Shown here: positions 1 to 7,768 of the stretch, piece after piece
Layout: every line of letters starts with the position of its first letter
Numbering within the stretch: the first letter of the stretch is position 1
Assembly: GCF_017355935.1 (NCBI RefSeq)
Contig: NZ_JAFIQT010000001.1
Span: 744,001-808,000 of the forward strand
Direction: 5' to 3'
Length of the DNA: 64,000 nucleotides
Source: Telluribacter humicola
GTDB lineage: Bacteria > Bacteroidota > Bacteroidia > Cytophagales > Spirosomataceae
Made by a program: the position numbers and the translations under genes
The notes under the pieces: generated by a model
Told to the model about the DNA's origin: nothing
Databases searched by the model: none
What the model saw: only the letters and a program-made list of their open reading frames with translations

Positions 1-674
1 TGCAGCATACCGTAAAGGCTTAGGCCGGATAGCACCCAAGCCACCGTCGCGTTCCAGCGCGTGAGGAGCAGGTGGGTTATGAAAAGCTCGATAGTAGCCA
101 CGAAGAGGATAGAACCCAACAGAGCCGTTACGCCATTCTCCTTGTAGATGGTAAAGCTCTGCTGAGACCGGGGCGCCTTTTTCCAGGCCAGTAGCGCGTA
201 GTAGAGCATGGCTATCTCGGTAGCGAGTACTTTCGCCAGACGCGGGTACCCTACCGCCCGGACCGCACTCTTTTTCAGGATGAGGTAGAAATCCTGACTC
301 TCACCGGTGCTTTGCCGGAAGGTACGTACCGCTTTATGGACATAATAGAAGATAACTGACAGTAGGACCAGCTCCACCATTGGCAGCAGGTAGGTAGTCA
401 CCAGCCCCAGGTGGTACTGCTGATGCGCAGGCAGGAGCAGACTGGCCAGTACAATACCCAGTACAAATAGAGGTACCACCGTGATCTTAGGGATGCGCTT
501 ATTTCTGATCAGGAATAGGTACACCAGGGGTGCCGACAGGGTCAGGTCGTAGGTAATGCCCATAGCCAAAGCTGGCTGCTGACTCAACAACGGACTTAGC
601 GCCAGCCCCACGGAGAGCAGGATAATCAGGACGGGGGGGGCGTAAATGGGGAGGAGGGAACGTGACAGGTGCAT
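1..674 (-). CDS. Polytopic membrane protein, 3' end cut by window edge
   Basis: An open frame runs from ATG at 674 to the window edge with no stop, giving 224 visible residues. The product starts MHLSRSLLPIYAPPVLIILL and has about six hydrophobic stretches (roughly residues 10-30, 38-55, 68-85, 90-112, 155-170, 185-205), so it is an integral inner-membrane protein. A charged stretch around residues 115-145 (FRQSTGESQDF) probably forms a loop. I do not recognise the family and assign no function. The next gene upstream (CrtA-like) lies on the same strand, 143 bases away, so co-transcription is possible but not shown. The C-terminus is missing. Confidence 0.75.
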   Translation of the reverse strand, partial: MHLSRSLLPIYAPPVLIILLSVGLALSPLLSQQPALAMGITYDLTLSAPLVYLFLIRNKRIPKITVVPLFVLGIVLASLLLPAHQQYHLGLVTTYLLPMVELVLLSVIFYYVHKAVRTFRQSTGESQDFYLILKKSAVRAVGYPRLAKVLATEIAMLYYALLAWKKAPRSQQSFTIYKENGVTALLGSILFVATIELFITHLLLTRWNATVAWVLSGLSLYGML

Positions 675-817
675 TGCTTATAGATTTTATTCAAATAAAC
701 CACTCGATAGGTACTTCATGCCGAAGTTCAACTCAATGGCTGAAGTTATATTCAGCCGTACCTACTGCCTCACGAGGGCTAGGTAGCACCTAAATCTACA
801 AAATTAGTACATGACTT

Positions 818-1594
818 CTAGGTATAAATTTGGTGGTACTCCTCCAGTAGGTCCTTCCCCTCCATAGTACCCTGAGTAGCCAGGGGGAGAAAGCGGGCGA
901 AGAGTTCTTCGCGGTACCAGTTGCGCTCTCGGGTCAGGCGTACGATGTCCTTGTGAGAGGTTCGCTGGTAGGCAAATTGGCGGACAGCGGTGCTGTTTTT
1001 CCAGATACTGACGGTAGCCTGCTGCGTAAACGGATTTTCACCGATGCCCTGCGCGTAGAGCAGGTCCGGTGAGCCCTTCAGACCTGCCCGCGCCTGAGGT
1101 ACATGCCGCCAGAAATCGAGCAACTTGCGGGTGTGGATGGTAGCGCGGGTAAGTACCATCAGCGGATCTTCCGGCGAGGCCACAGCAGGCGTAGATGCGC
1201 CCGGCGTAGCGGCGGCCGCCTCTGCGGTAGCAAAGGGGTTAATCCCGTCCCACTGCCCGTGCGACTGTATGGGAGCCATCAGTACGGTGTAGTGCTCGGT
1301 GGTATGGGCGGTATAAGGGGCAAAAGAGTCTGATCCAAAAAAGTTGAGGGCAGCATCGGTACTTTCCCAGGAAGCCACCAGCGCGTAGCGGCGCAGATCA
1401 GGCAGGGGGCTGAACCCGTGGCGACCACAACCCATCATCCGGCTGAACAGCGCCCCCGGCGGCGGGGATAGGGTAAGGCGGCTCTCACCCATCCGGGCCA
1501 GTGCCCAGCGGACATGACGCAGGGGAAAGTGGAGCAAGGTATAGGAGGCGACCGGGCCGCCAAAGGTGGGCTTTCTTAAAAAGCGAAACGCCAT
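818..1594 (-). CDS. Spheroidene monooxygenase (CrtA)-like protein
   Basis: The product resembles the CrtA/spheroidene monooxygenase-like family, haem-dependent carotenoid oxygenases in phototrophs; many Bacteroidota carry homologues of unknown substrate. Family-like blocks are GCGRHGFSPLPDLRRYALVA, LTRATIHTRKLLDFWRHVP, and a C-terminal block with YAQGIGE, QATVSIWKN and WYREELFARF. An Ala/Pro/Thr-rich stretch (about residues 121-141) separates the two halves and looks like a flexible linker. I chose ATG at 1594 (259 residues); the frame stays open upstream to a TTG at 1675, giving 285 residues, but the extra residues look unlike the family. No other carotenoid gene lies in the window, so the substrate is unknown. 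It follows the DinB-like gene on the same strand. Confidence 0.75.
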   Translation of the reverse strand: MAFRFLRKPTFGGPVASYTLLHFPLRHVRWALARMGESRLTLSPPPGALFSRMMGCGRHGFSPLPDLRRYALVASWESTDAALNFFGSDSFAPYTAHTTEHYTVLMAPIQSHGQWDGINPFATAEAAAATPGASTPAVASPEDPLMVLTRATIHTRKLLDFWRHVPQARAGLKGSPDLLYAQGIGENPFTQQATVSIWKNSTAVRQFAYQRTSHKDIVRLTRERNWYREELFARFLPLATQGTMEGKDLLEEYHQIYT

Positions 1595-1681
1595 GGTATA
1601 GCAAATTGGTATCAACTGTACCTCTCCAACTCGTTGTGAAGAAGGAATGTTGCTAAACCCCGTAAAGCTATGCAAACCGGA

Positions 1682-2236
1682 TTAGAGATTGTCGGTAAAG
1701 TGCTTCCGCTCCCTCGACTGCTCCGACTTCTCCTGGTTAAAGCTCCTGGACTGGTTGCGGGGAATGGTCAGCGACTGCCAGTCTGCATCCGTGAGTTGTT
1801 TGGCGATATACACGATCTGCCCGATGTGGTAGGCGTAGTGCGTCAGGCTCCGGTTAATGGCTTCCAGTACCGTATGGCCTTCGTTCCGGATGTAGATGAT
1901 GCGTGTCAAATCCTCGGGTTGCAAGGAGTCCAGCGCGGCTTGTACACACTGCCATGCCTCATTCCACATTTGCAGCAGTTCGTCCCTATTGAGCTGATTT
2001 ACCTCAAATTCGCCATCCCGGTCGCGCCAGTCTTTTTCGCCGTCCGAGGTGAGGAAGTCGGTCCAGCGGGAGAGCATATTGCCCCACAGGTGCTTTACAA
2101 TAACGGCTATACTATTCGACTCCCCGTTGTACTGCCAGTGGAGTCCCTGATCAGGTACCTGCGCCATTGCTTTCTCACCCGTTGTTTTGTAGTAAAGAAA
2201 CAGCTTCTTTACGCTGTCGAGGTAGTTGGTTTCCAT
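1682..2236 (-). CDS. DinB-like / DUF1572 family protein
   Basis: 184 residues, the usual size of DinB-like four-helix-bundle proteins. The DUF1572-type pattern is visible: a N-terminal helix beginning METNYLDSVKKLFLYY, the block IAVIVKHLWGNMLSRWTDFL, and a C-terminal LTHYAYHIGQIVYIAK helix. The His residues in KHLWGN and HYAYHIGQ are the positions that form a metal site in this superfamily. Many members are thiol- or stress-related transferases, but most, including this one, have no proven reaction. It is the first gene of a possible two-gene unit with the CrtA-like gene. It is divergent from the GNAT gene, with about 100 bases between them. Confidence 0.85.
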   Translation of the reverse strand: METNYLDSVKKLFLYYKTTGEKAMAQVPDQGLHWQYNGESNSIAVIVKHLWGNMLSRWTDFLTSDGEKDWRDRDGEFEVNQLNRDELLQMWNEAWQCVQAALDSLQPEDLTRIIYIRNEGHTVLEAINRSLTHYAYHIGQIVYIAKQLTDADWQSLTIPRNQSRSFNQEKSEQSRERKHFTDNL

Positions 2237-2336
2237 AGGCTAAATAGTTTTTTACAAGATAGTGAAAAAGCAGATTGACAAAAGACTTTACAATACGGCT
2301 TTAAACGCTGTATTTTGTGGAAATAGACCTATTGCC

Positions 2337-2846
2337 ATGATTACCCGACCCTCAAGATCTGATTTTATAATTCGACGCGCTACCGTACTGGATGTAGAGG
2401 CGCTGAGCCGGCACCGCAGCCAGATGTGGCTCGCCATGAAAGACATCCGCCCCGAGAGCTACGACGAAATGTACCAGCTGGGGCTGGACTACTTCCGGGA
2501 AGCCGTTCCGGCCGGGAGCTACCTGGGCTGGGTAGTGGCTCCCGCCTCCGAGCCGGACACCGTAGTAGGGGGAGGAGGCTTGCTGCTTCGGCGCGTGGCG
2601 CCTTTTCCGGATGGGAAGGGCGGTGTTTGCAAGTCGGATAAGCAGGTACATATTCTGAATGTATTCGTGGAGTCCCAGTACCGCCGACTGGGACTGGCGC
2701 GGTTCATCATGGAAACCATCCTGGACTGGTGCCGGCAGGAGGAAATTGTATCCGTCACCCTCAACGCATCGAGTGCCGGTAAACCTTTGTACGAGCAACT
2801 AGACTTTACGGAGGTACGGAATTTTATGAAGTGGAACAGAGATTAA
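2337..2846 (+). CDS. GNAT family N-acetyltransferase
   Basis: A GCN5-related acetyltransferase that would move an acetyl group from acetyl-CoA to an unidentified amine. The acetyl-CoA-binding motif A is visible as VESQYRRLGLARFIMETIL, preceded by the beta-strand KQVHILNVFV and followed by SVTLNASSAGKPLYEQLDF. The start ATG at 2337 gives 169 residues; an upstream GTG at 2262 would add 25 residues with no homology signal, so it was not used. The gene is 12 bases upstream of arfB on the same strand, and the two are probably co-transcribed. Confidence 0.85.
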   Translation: MITRPSRSDFIIRRATVLDVEALSRHRSQMWLAMKDIRPESYDEMYQLGLDYFREAVPAGSYLGWVVAPASEPDTVVGGGGLLLRRVAPFPDGKGGVCKSDKQVHILNVFVESQYRRLGLARFIMETILDWCRQEEIVSVTLNASSAGKPLYEQLDFTEVRNFMKWNRD

Positions 2847-2858
2847 TTTAGACTGGTA

Positions 2859-3266
2859 ATGATCAATCCTGAACAGCTACATCCTGAACTCGTTTTTCAG
2901 ACCGCCCGGAGCGGTGGAAAAGGGGGGCAGAATGTGAATAAAGTAGAGACTAAGGTAGAACTACGATTTGATATCCCTAACTCGGCCCAACTGAGTGAGG
3001 AGGATAAAGCCCTGCTGCTGGAAAAGCTGGCGAATAAAGTGACGCAGGAGGGGGTACTGGTACTTTACCACCAGACGGAGCGCAGTCAGCTGGCTAATAA
3101 GGATAAAGTACTACAAAAGTTTGACCGCCTTATCCGGGAAGCCTTTGTCGTACAGAAGAAGCGGAAAGCCACCCGCCCGACTAAGGCATCGGTAGTAGAA
3201 CGATTACAGGAAAAGCAGCGAAAGTCTACCGTAAAAAGCATGAGAAGGAAGCCGCCGATCGACTAA
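2859..3266 (+). CDS. arfB: Alternative ribosome-rescue factor ArfB (YaeJ)
   Basis: A codon-independent peptidyl-tRNA hydrolase that frees ribosomes stalled on messages without a stop codon. The 135-residue length fits ArfB rather than a full release factor: there is only the catalytic domain, with the GGQ motif at residues 22-24 in SGGKGGQNVNKV, and a basic C-terminal tail (KKRKATRPTKASVVERLQEKQRKSTVKS split over residues 100-130) that in the family enters the empty mRNA channel. It lies 12 bases after a GNAT gene. A small hairpin spans its stop codon (see separate entry). Confidence 0.93.
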   Translation: MINPEQLHPELVFQTARSGGKGGQNVNKVETKVELRFDIPNSAQLSEEDKALLLEKLANKVTQEGVLVLYHQTERSQLANKDKVLQKFDRLIREAFVVQKKRKATRPTKASVVERLQEKQRKSTVKSMRRKPPID

Positions 3267-3276
3267 CGTTCGGCGG
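3252..3276 (+). other. Hairpin spanning the arfB stop codon
   Basis: A 7-bp perfect stem CCGCCGA (3252-3258) / TCGGCGG (3270-3276) has an 11-base loop that contains the TAA stop (3264-3266). Only TTATTG follows, so it is a weak intrinsic-terminator candidate. Confidence 0.4.
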
Positions 3277-3455
3277 TTATTGTAGGTAGTAGCTAACAGG
3301 CCATTCGCGAGTAGATACAATAGATGCTACAAACTACTATTTTTACCACACCGACGGCCGACACGGAGTAAAGGGAGGAACGTATGGAGGTGCTCAGAAT
3401 TTCTTTACTCTTCTTTGGATTTGTATTCCTCATAAGTGTTTCTCCCGAACCCATA

Positions 3456-3483
3456 AGCTAATTACTAACAGCTATCAGCTAAT
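3456..3483 (-). repeat. Heptamer array (RTTAGCT type), four units
   Basis: Read on the minus strand, this is four consecutive 7-base units matching ATTAGCT, GATAGCT, GTTAGTA and ATTAGCT. It lies just upstream of the MFS start at 3492, in the otherwise featureless 225-base gap after arfB. Related arrays occur at 35517, 40656 and 49205. Confidence 0.7.
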
Positions 3484-3491
3484 ACCTTACT

Positions 3492-4727
3492 ATGATTACC
3501 TCCTCTACTCAACCCAGTACTTTACGCACCGTACTAAGCCTTCCTGTCATTGTAGCAGCCCTGGGCTACTTTGTAGATGTATATGATCTGCTCCTATTTA
3601 ACATCGTGCGGGTACCCAGCCTGCGGGACATGGGCCTGTCGGAAGAGGAGGTGTCGATAGTGGGGGCTCGGGTGTATAACTGGCAGCAGGCAGGGCTGCT
3701 GCTCGGAGGCTTCGCCTGGGGCGTGTGGGGTGATAAGATGGGGCGACGCTCGGTCCTGTTTGGCTCCATTCTGATGTATTCCATCGCTAATATTCTCTGT
3801 GGCTTTGTGAATAATCCTGAAGTATACGCGCTGCTACGCTTTGTGGCGGGGTTGGGGCTGGCTGGTGAACTGGGAGCGGGTATCACCCTTATTGCCGAGA
3901 TACTTCCCAAAGAGCTACGCGGCTACGGAGCCTCCGTGGTGGCGGGTGTAGGCTTGCTGGGAGCTATCGCGGCCTTCTTTACCGTATCCCTGTCCGACTG
4001 GCGTACGGCCTACTGGATCGGCGGTGGACTAGGTATTGTACTGCTGGCGATGCGGGTGAATGTACTGGAGTCAATACTCTTTGACCGGGTAGAGCAGGGC
4101 GTAAAGCGAGGGCAGTGGTGGACGATATTTTCCAAACGCTCGCGGCTGATCCGGTACCTGCGCTGTATGGGCATGGCTCTGCCTACCTACCTCGTCATTG
4201 GGATTTACGCCACCTTTGGGAATGAATTTGCCAAGGCGCTGGGGCTGACCGAAGAGGTACAGGCCGGGCGTACGGTACTGTATACCTACATTGGGGTGGT
4301 ACTGGGTGACTTCTTCAGCGGACTACTGAGCCAGTGGCTGCGCTCACGCCGTAAGGCCATTGGTATCATGATAGCCATGACCTTTGTGGGATGCGTGTGG
4401 CTCCTGTACGGAGGTATCCGCTCGGCCGGTACGCTCTATGCCTGCTACGCCTGGCTGGGCTTTTCGATTGGCTATATCGCCATGTTCCTGACTACTACGG
4501 CCGAGCAGTTCGGTACCAATCTGCGGGCTACCGTTACGACTTCCGTAGCCAATAATGTGCGCGCTACTGTGCTGCTCACCCTGCCCCTGTACCAGTACCT
4601 CAAGCCTTCCTGGGGCGTGATAGAGGCCGGGGCCATGGTGGGAGCCCTTTGCTTTGCATTAGCAATATTCTCGCTCTGGTTCATGGAGGAAACCTACGGC
4701 AAGGAGCTGGATTATGTAGAACCGTAA
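3492..4727 (+). CDS. MFS transporter
   Basis: A 411-residue major facilitator superfamily permease of the inner membrane with about twelve hydrophobic segments. The MFS motif A is visible in the loop between helices 2 and 3 as WGVWGDKMGRRSVLFG. A conserved-looking acidic/Arg region follows (RFVAGLGLAGELGAGITLIAE), typical of sugar, aromatic-acid or metabolite:proton symporters. The second half has a weaker motif-A equivalent (SQWLRSRRKAIG). The substrate cannot be read from the sequence. The gene stands alone, convergent with the FAD/Fe-S oxidoreductase, from which a 32-bp palindrome separates it. A heptamer repeat array lies directly upstream of its start. Confidence 0.88.
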   Translation: MITSSTQPSTLRTVLSLPVIVAALGYFVDVYDLLLFNIVRVPSLRDMGLSEEEVSIVGARVYNWQQAGLLLGGFAWGVWGDKMGRRSVLFGSILMYSIANILCGFVNNPEVYALLRFVAGLGLAGELGAGITLIAEILPKELRGYGASVVAGVGLLGAIAAFFTVSLSDWRTAYWIGGGLGIVLLAMRVNVLESILFDRVEQGVKRGQWWTIFSKRSRLIRYLRCMGMALPTYLVIGIYATFGNEFAKALGLTEEVQAGRTVLYTYIGVVLGDFFSGLLSQWLRSRRKAIGIMIAMTFVGCVWLLYGGIRSAGTLYACYAWLGFSIGYIAMFLTTTAEQFGTNLRATVTTSVANNVRATVLLTLPLYQYLKPSWGVIEAGAMVGALCFALAIFSLWFMEETYGKELDYVEP

Positions 4728-4729
4728 TA

Positions 4730-4761
4730 GTGTAGAGACGCAGCATGCTGCGTCTCTACAC
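4730..4761. repeat. 32-bp perfect palindrome between convergent genes
   Basis: Sixteen bases, GTGTAGAGACGCAGCA, are followed directly by their exact reverse complement. It can act as a two-way terminator hairpin between the MFS gene (ends 4727) and the minus-strand FAD/Fe-S gene. The right arm runs into the latter gene and supplies its TAG stop (4756-4758) and last Val codon. There is no poly-T tail, and the arms resemble REP/MITE-type palindromes, so a mobile repeat is an alternative. Confidence 0.75.
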
Positions 4762-7701
4762 CAGTGCCTCCCACAGGATCTCGGCCGGGTGCATGGCGCG
4801 GCGGCCCGTACCGTCGTGGATCTGGTGACGACAACTGGTACCCGGCGCGGCAATGATGACTTCCTCGGGCTGCTGACGTACCGTTGGGAACAAGACCAGT
4901 TCACCGATCTTCATAGAAACGTCATAGTGCTCCTCTTCGTAGCCAAACGAACCCGCCATCCCGCAACATCCCGATGGGATCAGCTGTACGGTGTAGTTTT
5001 CGGGTAGCGAGAGCATCTTCTTGGTAGGTACCAGGCTCGATATCGCTTTCTGCTGGCAGTGACCGTGTAGCTTGATCAGCTTCTTCTCCTGCTTAAATAA
5101 GCTTTTGGATATGCGCTTGGCATCCATCTCACGGGCAATGAATTCATCCAGCTGCAGCGTGTTCTTAGCCAAGGCTTTGGCATCCTCAATCAGCTCTTCA
5201 CTTACCAGGTCGGGGTACTCGTCACGGAAGGTGAGGATGGCCGAAGGTTCGATACCGATCAGCGGACTTTCGAATGATACGACATCTTTGAGCATCCGCA
5301 CGTTCTTATCCGCGATCTTCTTCGCATCCCGCAGCATACCTTTCGATAGCTGAGGACGTCCCGATGGGCCGTGATCGGGGATAACTACTTCGTAGCCTAG
5401 TTTTTCCAGCAGCATGATGGCCTTCTGACCGATCTCTACATCATTGAAGTTCGTAAACTCATCGCAGAACAGGTATACCTGCCGATCTGTCTTTGCCGTT
5501 TTCTGGCGCTTGGTATGCCAGCTTTTCAGCGTTGTGCTGTGCAGTAGGGGCATGGTGCGGTCAGGGTGGAAGCCTACTATTTTATTAGCCACCCGACGCA
5601 GCGGAGCATTTTTAAAGATCAGGTTATAGCCCCAGGGTACATAGCTGGCGAGGCCGGTCATCTTGGAAAAGTTACCCACCAGCCACGAGCGCATCGGCAG
5701 ACCGTTGGCATCGTGGTACTGCTGCAGAAACTCCATCTTGAGCTTGGCCGCATCGACGTTGGACGGGCATTCGCCCTTACAGCCCTTACAGGCCAGACAC
5801 AGGTCGTACACCTGCTTGATCTCGTGGTGGTCGAAGCGGTTTTCCTTGTCTGAGCGGGTCAGCATCTCGCGCAGGATATTGGCCCGGGCGCGGGTGGTGT
5901 CCTTTTCGTTACGGGTAGCCATGTAGCTGGGGCACATGGTACCTCCGCTCAGTTGCGTTTTGCGGCAGTCGCCGGAGCCGTTGCACTGCTCGGCGTGCTG
6001 CAGTACGTCCTGGTCGGGATAGCGGAAGTAGGTCTTGAACTCGGGTGTCTGCTGGTCAGCCTCGTACCGCAGGAACGTGTCCATAGGCGGAGTATCGACC
6101 ACCTTACCCGGATTAAATATAGTTTGAGGATCCCAGGCCCGTTTTATTTCTTTAAAAAGCTGGTAATTGTGTTCACCCACCATCTTGGGAATAAATTCAC
6201 CCCGAAGACGTCCATCCCCGTGCTCACCCGATAAAGAGCCATCGTACTTCTTCACCAGGGCCGCTATCTCTTCCGCAATGAGGCGGAATTGCTGGTGTCC
6301 CTCTTTGGTCTTGAGGTTAATGATGGGGCGCAGGTGCAGCTCACCCGAACCGGCATGCGCGTAGTGCACCGCCGACATATTATGTTTTTTAAGAATATCG
6401 TTGAAGTCGCGGATGTAGTCCGGCTGGTCGTACACATCCACGGCAGTATCCTCGATCACGGCCACGGCCTTTTCGTCGCCGGGCAGGTTGGCCAGCAGAC
6501 CCAGACCCGCCTTACGCAGGGTCCATATCTTCTTAGTATCTTCACCGAATAGTAGCGGAAAGTGAAAACCCAGTCCGGCTGCCCGCAATTCGGCTTCCAT
6601 ATCTGCCGCCAATTGCTCTACCTCTTGGGTAGTTTCGCGCGACAGGTCTACTACCAGAATAGCCGGGTACTCGCCAGCATCCGTATTCTTTACGAAGAAG
6701 GCATTTTTGCGCTGCTCCGGATTGGCCGCCGCGCATTCCAGTACGTAGCTATCGATCAGCTCCACGGCCTGCGGCTTATATTTCAGCGCAATAATCGTAG
6801 CACGTAGTGTTTCATCAATGGTATTGAAGTGAGCACATACCAGTCCCTGCGTCTTGGGAGGTAGGGGTACTATATTGACCTTTATTTCGGTCAGGAAGCA
6901 GAGGGTACCCTCCGAACCGGCTATAAGCCGACACATATTGAAGGCAGGGCCGTCGGGAGTAAAAGGCTGACAGTCCAATAGCATATCCAGCGCGTAGCCG
7001 GTATTGCGTCGTTCGATGGACCGCTTCGGGAAGTTTCGGCGGATCTCGGCCTGGTTTTCCGGATTAGCCAGTACCTCCACCGTCTTCCGGTAAATCTGCG
7101 CTTCCACCCCACGGGTACTCTGCGATTTGGCCCGTAGTTCTTCCGGCGTCATGGGACCGAAGGTCGCTTCGGAGCCATCAGCCAGGATAGCCTTTACCTC
7201 CAGCAGGTGCTCACGGGTACTGCCGTAGACTACGGAGTTGGAGCCGCAGGAGTTATTCCCCACCATACCACCAATCATGGCGCGGTTGGCCGTGGAGGTT
7301 TCGGGGCCAAAGTACAGGCCGTAGGGCTTCAGGGCCATGTTGAGCTCATCACGTACTACGCCCGGCTCTACCCGTACCCAACGCTCCTCGGCATTAATCT
7401 CCAGAATGCGGTTAAACTTACGCGAAACATCTACTACTATACCACTTCCTACCACCTGTCCGGCCAGCGAAGTACCGGCCGTGCGCGGGATCAGAGATAT
7501 CCTCTTCTGGCTTGCGTAGGCAATGAGTCGTTTCAGATCCTCATGAGTAGAAGGCATAGCCACGGCCAGGGGCATTTCGCGGTAGGCGGAGGCGTCAGTG
7601 GCGTACACCGTACGCATGGTACTATCAAAATGGAGTTCACCGTCGAGCTGAGTGGCCAGTTGCTCCAGATCAGCATTTGTAACAGAGGGAAGAGGTGTCA
7701 T
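4756..7701 (-). CDS. Fused FAD- and Fe-S-binding oxidoreductase (D-lactate/glycolate dehydrogenase type)
   Basis: A 981-residue fusion of a GlcD/D-lactate-dehydrogenase-like flavoprotein with a GlcF-like iron-sulfur part, similar in plan to E. coli YdiJ (a D-2-hydroxyacid dehydrogenase). The N-terminal FAD-binding PCMH domain includes PRTAGTSLAGQVVGSGIVVD (about residues 53-72) and GGMVGNNSCGSNSVVYGSTR. The FAD-linked oxidase C domain includes HYAHAGSGELHLRP and SGEHGDGRLRGEF. Two Fe-S cysteine clusters follow at roughly 570-590 and 632-646 (CLACKGCKGECP), and a CCG-type cysteine motif, GCCGMAGSFG, near 919. It probably oxidises a D-2-hydroxyacid and passes electrons to the membrane quinone pool; the substrate is not determined. 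It lies 67 bases after the DeoR gene on the same strand, so the two may form an operon. Its stop codon lies inside a palindrome. Confidence 0.9.
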   Translation of the reverse strand: MTPLPSVTNADLEQLATQLDGELHFDSTMRTVYATDASAYREMPLAVAMPSTHEDLKRLIAYASQKRISLIPRTAGTSLAGQVVGSGIVVDVSRKFNRILEINAEERWVRVEPGVVRDELNMALKPYGLYFGPETSTANRAMIGGMVGNNSCGSNSVVYGSTREHLLEVKAILADGSEATFGPMTPEELRAKSQSTRGVEAQIYRKTVEVLANPENQAEIRRNFPKRSIERRNTGYALDMLLDCQPFTPDGPAFNMCRLIAGSEGTLCFLTEIKVNIVPLPPKTQGLVCAHFNTIDETLRATIIALKYKPQAVELIDSYVLECAAANPEQRKNAFFVKNTDAGEYPAILVVDLSRETTQEVEQLAADMEAELRAAGLGFHFPLLFGEDTKKIWTLRKAGLGLLANLPGDEKAVAVIEDTAVDVYDQPDYIRDFNDILKKHNMSAVHYAHAGSGELHLRPIINLKTKEGHQQFRLIAEEIAALVKKYDGSLSGEHGDGRLRGEFIPKMVGEHNYQLFKEIKRAWDPQTIFNPGKVVDTPPMDTFLRYEADQQTPEFKTYFRYPDQDVLQHAEQCNGSGDCRKTQLSGGTMCPSYMATRNEKDTTRARANILREMLTRSDKENRFDHHEIKQVYDLCLACKGCKGECPSNVDAAKLKMEFLQQYHDANGLPMRSWLVGNFSKMTGLASYVPWGYNLIFKNAPLRRVANKIVGFHPDRTMPLLHSTTLKSWHTKRQKTAKTDRQVYLFCDEFTNFNDVEIGQKAIMLLEKLGYEVVIPDHGPSGRPQLSKGMLRDAKKIADKNVRMLKDVVSFESPLIGIEPSAILTFRDEYPDLVSEELIEDAKALAKNTLQLDEFIAREMDAKRISKSLFKQEKKLIKLHGHCQQKAISSLVPTKKMLSLPENYTVQLIPSGCCGMAGSFGYEEEHYDVSMKIGELVLFPTVRQQPEEVIIAAPGTSCRHQIHDGTGRRAMHPAEILWEALV

Positions 7702-7768
7702 ACTTCGTAACTAAGAACCAGAATATCCCCAAAGTTACGCATGGATTGGCTACCTCAGGTAGTAATTC

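Noticed and set aside
2307-2320. TATTTTG word before the GNAT gene as a -7 promoter element
   Set aside because: One base short of TAnnTTTG and no -33 partner at the right distance.
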